44,489 nucleotides of DNA from assembly GCA_003543135.1 (NCBI GenBank), contig DPJG01000014.1, positions 1-44,489 on the forward strand, read 5' to 3'. Below the pieces are notes generated by a model that ran no database searches, had not been told where the DNA came from, and saw only the letters and a list, made by a program, of their open reading frames with translations. Origin of the DNA: Rheinheimera sp. Its GTDB lineage: Bacteria; Pseudomonadota; Gammaproteobacteria; Enterobacterales; Alteromonadaceae. The position numbers were made by a program, and so were the translations under genes. How positions within the stretch are numbered: position 1 is the stretch's first letter; every line of letters starts with the position of its first letter. This document shows positions 23,974 through 32,834 of the stretch, piece after piece.

Positions 23974-25518
23974 TTAGCCGGCGCTTCGCAGCACAGTACG
24001 AAAACGCGGTAAATCGAGTTTTTGTAACAGTTGTTGTAAGGATTGCAGATAAAGTGGCTGCTCTGGTGCGAGCTGATGGGCAAAATAAAACATTTTAGCC
24101 GCCAGACGCAGTTCATTTTGCTGCAGATACCTTTTGGCCAGTTCAGCATAAGTCGCAGCTCTGTCTTTCGGGTCGATAATCAGATCAAAAGCATGACGAT
24201 ACAGGCAACTTGCAAAAACCCTGCTGCTGTTGTCCGGCAGCTGATGCAGCTGTTTACTGGCTAAAAACAGATAATCAACGACCGAATGCATGTCGTGCAC
24301 AGCTGCATACACCACAGCTGCATGGCAAAGTTCAGCCAGCGAGGCATTGTCAGACAGTTGCTTCTGATAAGTTTGAAGTAACAGGCGGGCTTCCTGTTCG
24401 TGATGTTCAAAACAACATAAATGTGCTTTGAGCAATATCAACTGGCTTTCAACCAGCGGCAGGTCTTTGTCGTCGCTGATTTGTTGCAACAGCTGCTTTA
24501 ACTGCAGTTGATAAACCGGCGCTTTAAACACATCTTCGTTCAGCGTCAGCAGATACAACATAGAACGGGCCTGGGCGATCAACAGTTGTAAATACACTTC
24601 ACCTTTCGCGGCAAGGCGCTGTTTACGCTCGATAAATTCAAAAGCTTGTTCTGTTTTTCCAGCCAGCACCAGCACCAGCTGTACTAAGCGCACCATGTTC
24701 ATCGACATGCCGACACTTGGAATTTTACTGGCCACCTCTGCGGCTTTGGCATAATCGTGTTGTTGCATCGCCAGATAAATCTGCCACAGTTCGCGGCGTT
24801 CTTCGTATTTGGCAAGCTCCTCAGATGGATCCTGCAAAAAAGCTTCACAGGCTGCGATATCACCACGTTCATAGCGGATTTTAAATAACGCCCACAAAGC
24901 CCAGCCGTGTTTTTCAGCAAGCGGTGCTTTTAATAAGGGGAGCACTGCATCAAACTGGCCTAAATCCAGCATCAGCTGCACCTGCAGTTTTTGCAATACG
25001 GCCTGCAACGCGGCCGGAACTGGCTGGCGCTGGGTGTGTCGCGTAAGCTTCAGCGCGTCGGCGTATCTGTGCAAACCGGCCAGGCTCAGAATGGGTTTGA
25101 GCCAGTGACTGAACATCACATGCTGTTTCAGTTCGTGGTCCAGATGCATCTTGTTAAAAGGCCGCTCCAGATATTCGACCTGATGATAGGGGTATTCGAT
25201 GGCATATTTGGCTCTGTCGTTTTGTTTGGCCAATAACACCAGTCGGGTGCGGCTGGGTAAAATGCCGCCGCTGATCATTTGTTCAACCACTTCAGCGCCT
25301 GTTCTACTCTCGTCAGCGCCATAATCGAGAAAAATTACGTCATAAGGCAGTTTTTCACTCTGGCTCAGCACTTCGTCGACACTGCGGCTGCTGGTCAGAT
25401 TTTTAATGCCAAGGCCAATCAGCATTTGCCGGATCAGGTGCAATAAATCCTGATCGGATTCAATCACCAGCACCTGAAGTTCAAACAGTTTACTAAAATC
25501 TAACTTTAGTCGGCTCAA
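23974..25518 (-). CDS. Response-regulator receiver protein with TPR-like C-terminus
   Basis: A 514-residue protein. The first 130 residues form a receiver domain: LQVLVIESDQDLLHLIRQML, phosphorylation site in DVIFLDYGAD, and LLAKQ plus VEYLERPF with the switch Lys position replaced by Arg-Pro. The rest is a long series of helix pairs with the sequence style of TPR repeats (AAEVASKIP, LAGKTEQAFEFIERKQRL, AELAKRYLQQNELRLAAKMFYFAHQL). No DNA-binding or enzymatic output is visible, so it likely works by protein binding. Similar REC-TPR proteins occur in Vibrio and Shewanella. It is divergent from ahpC by 331 bp. Confidence 0.8.
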   Translation of the reverse strand: MSRLKLDFSKLFELQVLVIESDQDLLHLIRQMLIGLGIKNLTSSRSVDEVLSQSEKLPYDVIFLDYGADESRTGAEVVEQMISGGILPSRTRLVLLAKQNDRAKYAIEYPYHQVEYLERPFNKMHLDHELKQHVMFSHWLKPILSLAGLHRYADALKLTRHTQRQPVPAALQAVLQKLQVQLMLDLGQFDAVLPLLKAPLAEKHGWALWALFKIRYERGDIAACEAFLQDPSEELAKYEERRELWQIYLAMQQHDYAKAAEVASKIPSVGMSMNMVRLVQLVLVLAGKTEQAFEFIERKQRLAAKGEVYLQLLIAQARSMLYLLTLNEDVFKAPVYQLQLKQLLQQISDDKDLPLVESQLILLKAHLCCFEHHEQEARLLLQTYQKQLSDNASLAELCHAAVVYAAVHDMHSVVDYLFLASKQLHQLPDNSSRVFASCLYRHAFDLIIDPKDRAATYAELAKRYLQQNELRLAAKMFYFAHQLAPEQPLYLQSLQQLLQKLDLPRFRTVLRSAG

Positions 25519-25716
25519 GCCTTGACCTCATCTGCACAATTGCTGCAATTTTTAGAAAAAAAGTGATTTTTATCAGTAAGTAACTGCATGCAAGCTTAGC
25601 TGTGATTAAAGATTACTGCAAAATGCAATCAGGCGAAATAGCGGGGGGACTATGATTTGTCGGCAAACAAAGCTAAAGTGTCGCTGCTTCATTGTCTTTG
25701 CTCAGGAACTGCGCTT

Positions 25717-25788
25717 TTAATTAGTTTTATCGATTAGGCATATTGATTTTATTCGTTATGCCGAATTGTCATGTCGCGGTACTATGAT
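25717..25788 (+). promoter_or_regulatory. Putative ahpC control region with OxyR-like repeats
   Basis: The leader holds two spaced, similar units, TTAGTTTTATCGATTA (25721-25736) and TTGATTTTATTCGTTA (25743-25758), about 22 bp apart, as expected for a tetrameric LysR-type activator. A possible -10, TATGAT, is at 25783-25788. No good -35 is seen, as is usual for activator-dependent promoters. OxyR control is inferred from the gene, the layout and the repeated spacing. Confidence 0.5.
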
Positions 25789-25849
25789 TTCAACGCCAAG
25801 ACTTTCAAGCAGAAAGTCCGGATTTTAACCACAATATGGAGAATGACGA

Positions 25850-26413
25850 ATGTCTATTATCAACAGCAAAATCAAACCTTTTAACGCTCAGGCTTTCCAT
25901 CAGGGTAAATTCATTTCTGTTTCTGACAAAGATCTGATCGGCAAATGGTCAGTGGTTTGTTTCTACCCGGCTGACTTCACTTTTGTGTGCCCAACTGAAT
26001 TAGGTGACCTGGCTGATTTTTATCCTAAGTTCCAGGAAATCGGTGTTGAAGTGTACTCAGTATCAACTGACACCCACTTCACGCACAAAGCATGGCACGA
26101 TGCTTCTGAAACCATCAAAAAAATCAACTACCCAATGGTTGCTGACCCAACAGGTTTAATTACCCGTAACTTCGACGTGATGATCGAAGAAGAAGGTCTG
26201 GCTCTGCGTGGTACTTTTGTGATCAACCCTGAAGGTGTTGTGAAAGTTGCTGAAATCCATGACCTGGGTATCGGCCGCTCTGCTGCAGAACTGTTCCGTA
26301 AAGTTCAGGCTGCTCAGTACGTTGCAAACCACGACGGCGAAGTTTGCCCAGCTAAATGGACTCCGGGTGAAAAGACTCTGGCTCCTTCTCTGGACCTGGT
26401 TGGTAAGATCTAA
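25850..26413 (+). CDS. ahpC: Alkyl hydroperoxide reductase subunit C (peroxiredoxin)
   Basis: A 187-residue typical 2-Cys peroxiredoxin of AhpC type. The peroxidatic cysteine is in [21 protein letters not shown] (C47 region), the resolving cysteine in [17 protein letters not shown] near the C-terminus, and [15 protein letters not shown] is the family signature. Reaction: reduces hydrogen peroxide and organic hydroperoxides, and is re-reduced by AhpF. Length is the family standard. The start follows ATGGAG. Codon usage is biased to the preferred set, as for highly expressed genes. A strong terminator follows; ahpF has its own leader. Confidence 0.97.
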   Translation: MSIINSKIKPFNAQAFHQGKFISVSDKDLIGKWSVVCFYPADFTFVCPTELGDLADFYPKFQEIGVEVYSVSTDTHFTHKAWHDASETIKKINYPMVADPTGLITRNFDVMIEEEGLALRGTFVINPEGVVKVAEIHDLGIGRSAAELFRKVQAAQYVANHDGEVCPAKWTPGEKTLAPSLDLVGKI

Positions 26414-26427
26414 GCTTTCCCAAGCTG

Positions 26428-26457
26428 AAAAAAAGCCGGACTTGTTCCGGCTTTTTT
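26428..26457 (+). terminator. Rho-independent terminator of ahpC
   Basis: AAAAAAGCCGGA pairs with TCCGGCTTTTTT across the loop CTTGT, with the T tract continuing. It separates ahpC from ahpF, so ahpF needs read-through or its own promoter. Confidence 0.88.
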
Positions 26458-26520
26458 GTTTTGTGCACTGCGCTGTTTTTAGTACTGCTTTTTTGCCATG
26501 GATGTTGTTATTTTTAATCG

Positions 26521-26582
26521 TAATTATAGATTGGTTGCATTTGTTTTATTCGTTATTTGGGTTCAGGATTTTTGGTTATGAT
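26521..26582 (+). promoter_or_regulatory. Putative ahpF control region, twin of the ahpC region
   Basis: A GATTGG...TTTTATTCGTTAT segment (26529-26556) matches 20 of 28 bases of the ahpC leader (25732-25759), including a 13-base identity TTTTATTCGTTAT, and a TATGAT (-10-like) lies 21 bp downstream at 26577-26582. In ahpC the corresponding gap is 24 bp. The pair suggests one regulator, probably OxyR, drives both genes separately. Confidence 0.5.
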
Positions 26583-26680
26583 GTATTTATCAACTTCAGG
26601 AGTGGTGCTGCAGAAAAGCTGCAGCGGCGCTCAGGGCCAAAGCCAAACTTATTTGTCACAGTGTCATAAGGAATTAAAAG

Positions 26681-28222
26681 ATGTTAGATAACAACCTGAA
26701 AAATACGCTGCGTAGCTACCTGCAAAACTTAAAAACACCGGTTGAGTTGTCTCTGGCGGTTGACCAAAGCGAAAAAGGTCAGGAACTGAAAGCCCTGGCA
26801 CTGGATATTGCCACTTTATCTGACTTGATTGTGGTCACCGACAACCCAACAGCCAAACGTATTCCGTCTATGTTGGTGCGCTCACAAGCCAAAGGCACTG
26901 AAATTACATTTGCCGGTGTGCCTATGGGCCATGAGTTCACTTCTCTGGTGCTGGCGCTGCTGCACTCTGGCGGTCACCCTATTAAAGAAGAAGCTGCAGT
27001 GCTTGAGCAGATTGCGTTGCTGCCAGGTGATTTAAATTTTGAAATTTACGTGTCGCTCAGCTGCCAGACCTGCCCTGAAGTGGTGCAGGCACTGAACCTG
27101 ATGGCGGCGGTTAACCCGAACATTAAAACCAATATGATAGATGGTGCCGTATTCCCGGAGGAAGTGAGCAGCCGCAATATTATGGCGGTGCCAACAGTGT
27201 TCTTAAACGGCGAGCAGTTTTCCCAGGGCGCCATCAGCCTTGGCAATATTCTGAACAAAGTTGATGCCAATGCTGCCAGCCGTCAGGCCGAAGCACTGGC
27301 GAAAAAAGACAATTTTGATGTGCTGGTGATTGGTGGTGGCCCTGCTGGTGCTGCAGCCGCTATTTATTCAGCCCGTAAAGGTTTAAACACAGGTGTGGTT
27401 GCCGAGCGTTTTGGCGGTCAGGTGGCCGACACAGTGGGCATCGAAAACTTTATTTCAGTGAAAGAAACCGAAGGGCCAAAACTGGTTGCTAACCTGGAAG
27501 CTCATGTACGCCACTATGAAGTGGACATTATGAACAGCCAAAAAGCGGTAAAACTGTCGCAAAATGAACTGTTTGAAGTGGAGCTCGCCAATGGTGCTGT
27601 GCTGAAATCCAAAACAGTGATCCTTTCTACAGGCGCACGCTGGAGAGAAATGAATGTGCCAGGTGAAAAAGAATACCGTGGCCGTGGTGTGGCTTACTGC
27701 CCGCACTGTGATGGTCCGCTGTTTAAAGGCAAGCGTGTTGCTGTGATTGGTGGCGGTAACTCTGGTATTGAAGCGGCCATTGACTTAGCCGGTATAGTTG
27801 AGCACGTTACAGTGCTGGAATTTGACAGCAAACTGCGTGCTGACGCTGTGCTGGTGAAAAAAGCGCAGTCGATGGGCAATATAAACATCATTCTGAACGC
27901 ACAAAGTACCGAAGTGTTAGGCGATGGCAACAAAGTGACAGGTATTAACTACACAGACCGGGTTACGGGTGAAGCCAAACATGTGGCGCTGGCCGGTATT
28001 TTTGTCCAGATTGGCTTAGTGCCAAATACCGAATGGCTGCGTGGCACCGTAGAGTTAACCAACCGTGGTGAAATTATTGTCGACGCTCATGGTCAGACAT
28101 CGATGAAAGGTGTGTTTGCAGCTGGTGATGCCACCAACAGCCCCTTTAAGCAAATTATTATCGCGATGGGCTCTGGTGCAACCGCTTCGTTAGGTGCTTT
28201 TGACTATCTGATCCGTAACTAA
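26681..28222 (+). CDS. ahpF: Alkyl hydroperoxide reductase subunit F
   Basis: A 513-residue NADH-dependent disulfide reductase that recharges AhpC. Seen in order: an N-terminal glutaredoxin-like tandem domain (about 1-195) with the CxxC in [13 protein letters not shown]-binding GxGxxG at [21 protein letters not shown] (about 210); active-site CxxC in [14 protein letters not shown]-binding [19 protein letters not shown]; and the C-terminal FAD motif [15 protein letters not shown]. Full length and all redox cysteines are present. Start follows AAGGA by eight bases. Confidence 0.97.
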   Translation: MLDNNLKNTLRSYLQNLKTPVELSLAVDQSEKGQELKALALDIATLSDLIVVTDNPTAKRIPSMLVRSQAKGTEITFAGVPMGHEFTSLVLALLHSGGHPIKEEAAVLEQIALLPGDLNFEIYVSLSCQTCPEVVQALNLMAAVNPNIKTNMIDGAVFPEEVSSRNIMAVPTVFLNGEQFSQGAISLGNILNKVDANAASRQAEALAKKDNFDVLVIGGGPAGAAAAIYSARKGLNTGVVAERFGGQVADTVGIENFISVKETEGPKLVANLEAHVRHYEVDIMNSQKAVKLSQNELFEVELANGAVLKSKTVILSTGARWREMNVPGEKEYRGRGVAYCPHCDGPLFKGKRVAVIGGGNSGIEAAIDLAGIVEHVTVLEFDSKLRADAVLVKKAQSMGNINIILNAQSTEVLGDGNKVTGINYTDRVTGEAKHVALAGIFVQIGLVPNTEWLRGTVELTNRGEIIVDAHGQTSMKGVFAAGDATNSPFKQIIIAMGSGATASLGAFDYLIRN

Positions 28223-28242
28223 CTTCTGTTTATCTTCGTTTT

Positions 28243-28269
28243 ACCGCAGCCTCGGCTGCGGTTTTTTTT
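28243..28269 (+). terminator. Rho-independent terminator of ahpF
   Basis: ACCGCAGC pairs with GCTGCGGT across CTCG, followed by eight T residues. Confidence 0.88.
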
Positions 28270-28484
28270 GCGATAAATCTGGTTGCAGTTCTCCATTGTT
28301 AAGCACCCTTGGTGGCAACTGAGTGCTGTTGCCGCAGCACAGGCTATGGTTTTTTTGCTGGCATAGCAGCGGTGAACGTGCTTTGCTTAGAGGCAAAATA
28401 AATACAAATCAGCGCTTTATCGGCGTTGCACAACTTTGACTGTGACAAGGCTCGCGGCTTGTTGCAGCACAGAAGGGGATTTGC

Positions 28485-28907
28485 ATGTTTACGGATATTG
28501 TCGGACGCACTGAAAAACGCCTGTGGTTGGTATTAAGGTTAACGCTGGCGCTGCTAATGGCCATTCACGGCTGGACCCGTTGGTTAAATGGTGGTGTACT
28601 GCCATTTGGCGACTGGCTGACCAGCCAGGGCCTGCCGGCTGGTTTTTATCTGGCGGCTTTTGTCACAGCGTATGAAATTATCGCAACTCTGCTCTATGCC
28701 GCCGGCAAATGGTTATGGCAGCTCAGTGTTGGTTTTGTGCTGATTTATGCCACTGGCCTGGTGCTGGTGCATGCCCCTTTTGGCTGGTTTGTGGTTGGCG
28801 CCGGCCGTAATGGGGTGGAATACAGTGTGCTGTTGCTTGTGCTGCTCTGTTGTGTTGGTTACCGCGATTATGTCAGGGCCAAAGACCGGCACCATGAGTT
28901 TAATTAA
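28485..28907 (+). CDS. DoxX-family membrane protein
   Basis: A 140-residue protein with four membrane helices, the DoxX layout: RLTLALLMAIHGWTRWLNGGV in helix 1, GFYLAAFVTAYEIIATLLYAAG in helix 2, a third and a fourth helix (YSVLLLVLLCCVGY). The HGWTRW and G-x-E positions match the family. DoxX proteins occur in thiosulfate:quinone oxidoreductase or in oxidative stress contexts; the present gene lies just after ahpCF, which fits a redox stress link but is not proof. The start follows AAGGGGA. Confidence 0.8.
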   Translation: MFTDIVGRTEKRLWLVLRLTLALLMAIHGWTRWLNGGVLPFGDWLTSQGLPAGFYLAAFVTAYEIIATLLYAAGKWLWQLSVGFVLIYATGLVLVHAPFGWFVVGAGRNGVEYSVLLLVLLCCVGYRDYVRAKDRHHEFN

Positions 28908-29082
28908 GTTTCTATTCCGGCAAACGATTTCTATCTGACCGGGCTCCGTTAACTGGTTTTCCCTTGGCTGGTTTTCTCTTAAGTGGTTTGCACTGGCGAT
29001 AAAAATCCGGCTTTTATCGCCAAAACTACTGCATTGATCCTATTGGCAAAAAAAGCCCTTTAAAGCCATGCCGTGCCGTTAT

Positions 29083-29108
29083 ATGGTGTTTTGTATACAA
29101 AACACCAT
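29083..29108. promoter_or_regulatory. Perfect 26-bp palindrome, probable operator
   Basis: The half ATGGTGTTTTGTA is followed at once by its exact complement TACAAAACACCAT. There is no loop, so it is a better protein-binding site for a dimeric regulator than a terminator. The core TTGTATACAA is reminiscent of GntR-type operators. It ends 92 bp before the metzincin gene start and 175 bp after doxX. Confidence 0.6.
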
Positions 29109-29200
29109 GTGCGCATCTGACCCGAGCCAAACACAGGCTGCGCCAATCACAACAGCAGAACCATCAAACCCGAATGTTTAAAAAATCAAAAGGAACCCGG

Positions 29201-31633
29201 ATGAAACTTGTGCCTTTAACCGGCTTGCTGCTGCTGACAGCAGGTTTTTATAGCTACGCCAATACTGTTGCTTTGAGCAATTTGGCTCTGTCAGGTGCCG
29301 CGGTCACGCAGGATCAACTGCCCACTGTGGCAACTTTTACCAAAGGAATGAAACAGCAGCTGGGCTACTTTGATTTTTATTATGATGAGCGCAAGGACAA
29401 AGTGTATCTGAAGGTTGATAAGCTTAATCAGCCCTTTATTTTTCAAAGTTCGCTACCGCGCGGTCTGGGTTCCAATGATATCGGTTTAGACCGCGGTCAG
29501 CTGGGAGATACCCGCTTGGTGCAGTTTGAACAATTCGGCAATAAAGTGATGCTAAAACAGCTGAATACCTATTACCGTGCTGAATCAGCAAATGCTGCCG
29601 AGCGCTTGAGTGTGGAAGAAGCTTTTGCCAGTTCAGTGCTTGCTGGCTTACCTGTAGTGGCCGCTGAACAAGGCCAGCTGCTGGTCGATTACAGCGAATT
29701 TTTATGGTCAGATATTCATCAAATCAGCAGCCGTCTTGCGGCGCAAAATCAGGGCAGTTATACCCCGGATGCAAAACGCAGCGGCGTGTATTTAGCACGC
29801 AGTAAAGCTTTCCCCCGCAACACTGAACTTGAAGCTATGGTGACTTACAGCGGCAGTAAAGCCGGTGAATTTGTTACTCAGGTGACGCCAGCACCTGATG
29901 CCATTACTGTTCATCTGCATCATTCGTTGGTGGCTTTGCCGGAAGAGGGTTACCAAAAACGGCGTTTTCATCCTTATTCGGGTTTTTGGAAAGTGGAATA
30001 TATGGACTACGCCACGGCCTTTGACGAACCTATTACCCAGCGATTATTGCCAAGGCACAGACTGCAGAAAAAAGACCCGAAGGCCACACTGAGCGAGGCC
30101 GTTGAGCCCATTATTTATTATCTGGACCCAGGCGTGCCAGAGCCGGTGCGCACTGCACTGAAAGAAGGCGCTTTATGGTGGAACAGTGCTTATGAAAAAA
30201 TTGGTTATAAAAATGCGTTTCAGGTTAAGGACTTACCTAAAGATGCCGATCCTATGGATGTGCGTTATAACGTCATTCAGTGGGTACACAGAGCCAGCCG
30301 CGGCTGGTCTTACGGCTATGGCGTGACCGATCCCCGTACCGGCGAAATTATCAAAGGCCATGTCACTTTAGGATCGCTCAGAGTAAGGCAGGATTTCCTG
30401 ATAGCCACTGGCCTGACTGCTCCTTATCAACAAAACGGCAGTGCTGACGCCAGCAAAGCCAAAGCAATGGCGCTGGCGCGTATCCGGCAATTGTCAGCGC
30501 ACGAAGTGGGCCACACCCTGGGTTTAATTCACAATTTTGCCGGCAGTGCCAATGGCCGCTCTACGGTGATGGACTACCCGCATCCGCTGGTGGATCTGCG
30601 AAATGGCCATATCAGGCTCGACAATGCCTACCGCGAGGGCCTGGGTGAGTGGGATTATTACGCCATCGCTTATGGGTATGGCGACCATTCTGACGCAGAG
30701 CGCCTGGCGCTGGTGCAAAAGGCGAAACAACAAGGCCTGGAATATATGGCCGACGAAGATGCACGCCCGCAAGGCGGCGTCAGTGCTAAAGGTCATTTAT
30801 GGGACAACGGCTCTGATGCTGTGGCTGAACTCAGGCGGCTTGGTGAAGTGCGCAAGCAGGCGCTACAAAAGTTTGGCCTGAACAATATCCGCGCCGGGCA
30901 ACCGCTGTCAGCTTTGCAGGAAGCCTTAGTGCCGATTTATGCACTGCACCGTTATCAGGTGGAAGCCGCGGTAAAACTGATAGCTGGTGCTTATTATCAG
31001 TATGAACTCAAAGGTGATTATGAAAATGCCAAAGGATTTCAGTGGGTTGAACCTGATAAACAGCAACAGGCGCTGGATGCCATTTTAGCCACGATAAAGC
31101 CGGATTATCTGCTGCTGCCACCTGAGCTGTTGGCCCTTATTCCGCCCAAAGCTTTTGGCGACAGTGATGGCCGGGAAAGTTTTCACGGCCGTTATGGCCT
31201 GGCCTTTGACCCAATAAGCGCTGCTGAAGCTGCCGCCAATCATAGTTTAAGCTTGTTGTTACACCCACAGCGGTTAAACAGGTTAAGCGGTCAGCAACAG
31301 CTGCAGCCAATGCTGGCAAAGTTGCTGGATGCCACCCTCAGGCAACCATGGCCGGCAGAAGAGCAGGCAGGGTCATCACCGCAAGCACTGGTGCAGCAAA
31401 GGGTAGGGCATGTGGCTTTTTATCAGCTGATGCAAAGTCTGACCGCAGCTGACACTGCGCCGGAAGCCCGCGCTATAGTGCGCTCAGAGCTGATGCGGCT
31501 TGCGGTGTTTTTACAGAAGCAGTCCAATGCCAGCCAGCAGTTGCTGCTGAGCCAATGGCAACAATATCTGCAAAGTGGCAAGTGGCAGCCGGTGTTTGTA
31601 CCTAAAGAGTTGCCGCCCGGAGCGCCTATTTAA
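29201..31633 (+). CDS. Secreted zinc metalloprotease with metzincin motif (DUF5117/DUF4953 type)
   Basis: A 810-residue exported protease. Signal peptide: MKLVPLTGLLLLTAGFYSYA. The zinc site is H434-E-V-G-H438-T-L-G-L-I-H444, the metzincin HExxHxxGxxH motif, followed by a Met-turn-like STVMDYPHP. The N-terminal half (QLGYFDFYYDERKDKVYLKVDKLNQPFIFQSSLPRGLGSNDIGLDRGQ) is the DUF5117-type domain; DUF4953-like sequence surrounds the zinc site. Family members are large outer-membrane-associated or secreted proteases of Bacteroidetes and Gammaproteobacteria; substrate unknown. Start 29201 follows AAAGGAA; a start nine codons earlier would put charged residues before the signal peptide. Confidence 0.85.
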   Translation: MKLVPLTGLLLLTAGFYSYANTVALSNLALSGAAVTQDQLPTVATFTKGMKQQLGYFDFYYDERKDKVYLKVDKLNQPFIFQSSLPRGLGSNDIGLDRGQLGDTRLVQFEQFGNKVMLKQLNTYYRAESANAAERLSVEEAFASSVLAGLPVVAAEQGQLLVDYSEFLWSDIHQISSRLAAQNQGSYTPDAKRSGVYLARSKAFPRNTELEAMVTYSGSKAGEFVTQVTPAPDAITVHLHHSLVALPEEGYQKRRFHPYSGFWKVEYMDYATAFDEPITQRLLPRHRLQKKDPKATLSEAVEPIIYYLDPGVPEPVRTALKEGALWWNSAYEKIGYKNAFQVKDLPKDADPMDVRYNVIQWVHRASRGWSYGYGVTDPRTGEIIKGHVTLGSLRVRQDFLIATGLTAPYQQNGSADASKAKAMALARIRQLSAHEVGHTLGLIHNFAGSANGRSTVMDYPHPLVDLRNGHIRLDNAYREGLGEWDYYAIAYGYGDHSDAERLALVQKAKQQGLEYMADEDARPQGGVSAKGHLWDNGSDAVAELRRLGEVRKQALQKFGLNNIRAGQPLSALQEALVPIYALHRYQVEAAVKLIAGAYYQYELKGDYENAKGFQWVEPDKQQQALDAILATIKPDYLLLPPELLALIPPKAFGDSDGRESFHGRYGLAFDPISAAEAAANHSLSLLLHPQRLNRLSGQQQLQPMLAKLLDATLRQPWPAEEQAGSSPQALVQQRVGHVAFYQLMQSLTAADTAPEARAIVRSELMRLAVFLQKQSNASQQLLLSQWQQYLQSGKWQPVFVPKELPPGAPI

Positions 31634-31762
31634 TAGCCAAAATCCGGTGTTGCTGCAGGGGCTGTTGGGCGTTGTTTTGACTGATGCAGAGAATACAGAC
31701 AAATAAATCAGCTTGTGACGGGCTGGTTGAAGCAGCAAAGCTTTCAGGTTTGTGGAACTCGG

Positions 31763-31794
31763 TGAGCAACAACACAAAACTGTGTTGTTGCTCA
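31763..31794 (+). terminator. Terminator hairpin after the metalloprotease gene
   Basis: A perfect 14-bp stem TGAGCAACAACACA / TGTGTTGTTGCTCA with an AAAC loop, followed by GCTTTTG. It lies between the convergent metalloprotease and YkvA-type genes. Confidence 0.7.
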
Positions 31795-31821
31795 GCTTTT
31801 GAACGCTGTGAAGGCTATTGC

Positions 31822-32391
31822 TTAACCGCGGAATGAAAACACTGAACGGAAACCGCTGCTGCTGCGGCTTGAACGTTTTTCTGCGCGGCGGCGGCGCATC
31901 CAGGATTGTAACTCCTGGCGTTTACTTTCCAGCCAGTCAGCTTTACTGGTTTGTGCTTCTGCACCACGGCGTTCGATTTCGTTTTGGCGATACTGACAAA
32001 ACTCGGTGTAAGCCTGTAAATCTTCTGCCAGTTCCTGCGCCACCAGCTCAATCATAATGGCGTCATCCAGAAAGCCCAGCACAGGTAAATGATCGGCAAT
32101 CAGGTCTTCTGGTTTGGCGAAATAGGCTAAAGCCGACAACACATCCAGTTTTTCTTCTGCGGTTAAATCCCATTCACTGTCTTCCACCATCGCCACCAAC
32201 AGCTCAAGCTGTTTCAGGCGGCTGGCGACAAAGTCCGGCACCTGATGTTTGACTTCACCCGCCAGCGCACGGGCAGCTGCCAGTACTTCGGCCTGGCTTA
32301 GCTGACTTACCGATTGCTGGGTTTTCTGCATAATGTTGCGGAAGTATTCGAGGTCTTGCTCCTGCAGTTCAAAACTTATATTCAGTGCCAT
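31822..32391 (-). CDS. YkvA-type (DUF1232) protein
   Basis: A 189-residue protein. The DUF1232 core is LSALAYFAKPEDLIADHLPVLGFLDDAIMIELV (about 85-120), matching the family pattern ALxYFxxPxDLIPDxxPxxGxxDDxxxL. The N-terminus is helical and the C-terminus is a basic tail (RRRRAEKRSSRSSSGFR) which may contact nucleic acid or lipid. Related proteins are small and of unknown function. Start 32391 follows AGGGAA. Confidence 0.75.
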   Translation of the reverse strand: MALNISFELQEQDLEYFRNIMQKTQQSVSQLSQAEVLAAARALAGEVKHQVPDFVASRLKQLELLVAMVEDSEWDLTAEEKLDVLSALAYFAKPEDLIADHLPVLGFLDDAIMIELVAQELAEDLQAYTEFCQYRQNEIERRGAEAQTSKADWLESKRQELQSWMRRRRAEKRSSRSSSGFRSVFSFRG

Positions 32392-32674
32392 ATTAAGTTC
32401 CCTAATTGATGAATGATGACAAGCCGTTGCGGATAAAGCCGCTGAAAGCTTGCCCGATTATGGTGGATGCTCTTACATAAATTCAACAAAATCATTGCAT
32501 CGCTGATAATACGGGATGAATTTATTACCACCAGCACCTTTTGCTGAAAAGAGGGAATCAAACAGCATCAATCACAATTCATAAAAATCATTATAAATCA
32601 TGTTCTTGATTTCAATTTTTATCATTTCCTGCAATTGTCTCTTACAAATTTTCAGAAAAAATTCCGTCGTTTTA

Positions 32675-32718
32675 TTGACCTTCTGTCTTTATGCAAATAC
32701 TCTCTGTAAGCGCTTTCA
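32675..32718 (+). promoter_or_regulatory. Sigma-70 promoter overlapped by a LacI-family operator
   Basis: TTGACC (32675-32680) and TACTCT (32698-32703) form a promoter with a 17-bp spacer. The 14-bp TGTAAGCGCTTTCA (32705-32718), a near-palindrome around AAGCGCTT, lies right after the -10, where a bound repressor would block initiation. It matches the general LacI-family operator pattern. The expected outcome is induction of the GH16 gene and probably the receptor by a glucan-derived sugar. No LacI gene is in the window. The rest of the 443-bp gap, 32392-32674, is AT-rich with nothing further recognised. Confidence 0.65.
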
Positions 32719-32834
32719 GAAAATTATCAGGCAACAGAACTACTGAAGAACCGCTGAAAGTACATCAGTGTTGTACCAACAGTGCCGCCATGCGGTGCTG
32801 TGGCATAAAAAAATAAATTAACAGGACAAGCGAC

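Noticed and set aside
26247-26669. Open frame overlapping the end of ahpC and the ahpF leader
   Set aside because: Runs out of frame through ahpC and a terminator; no ribosome site.
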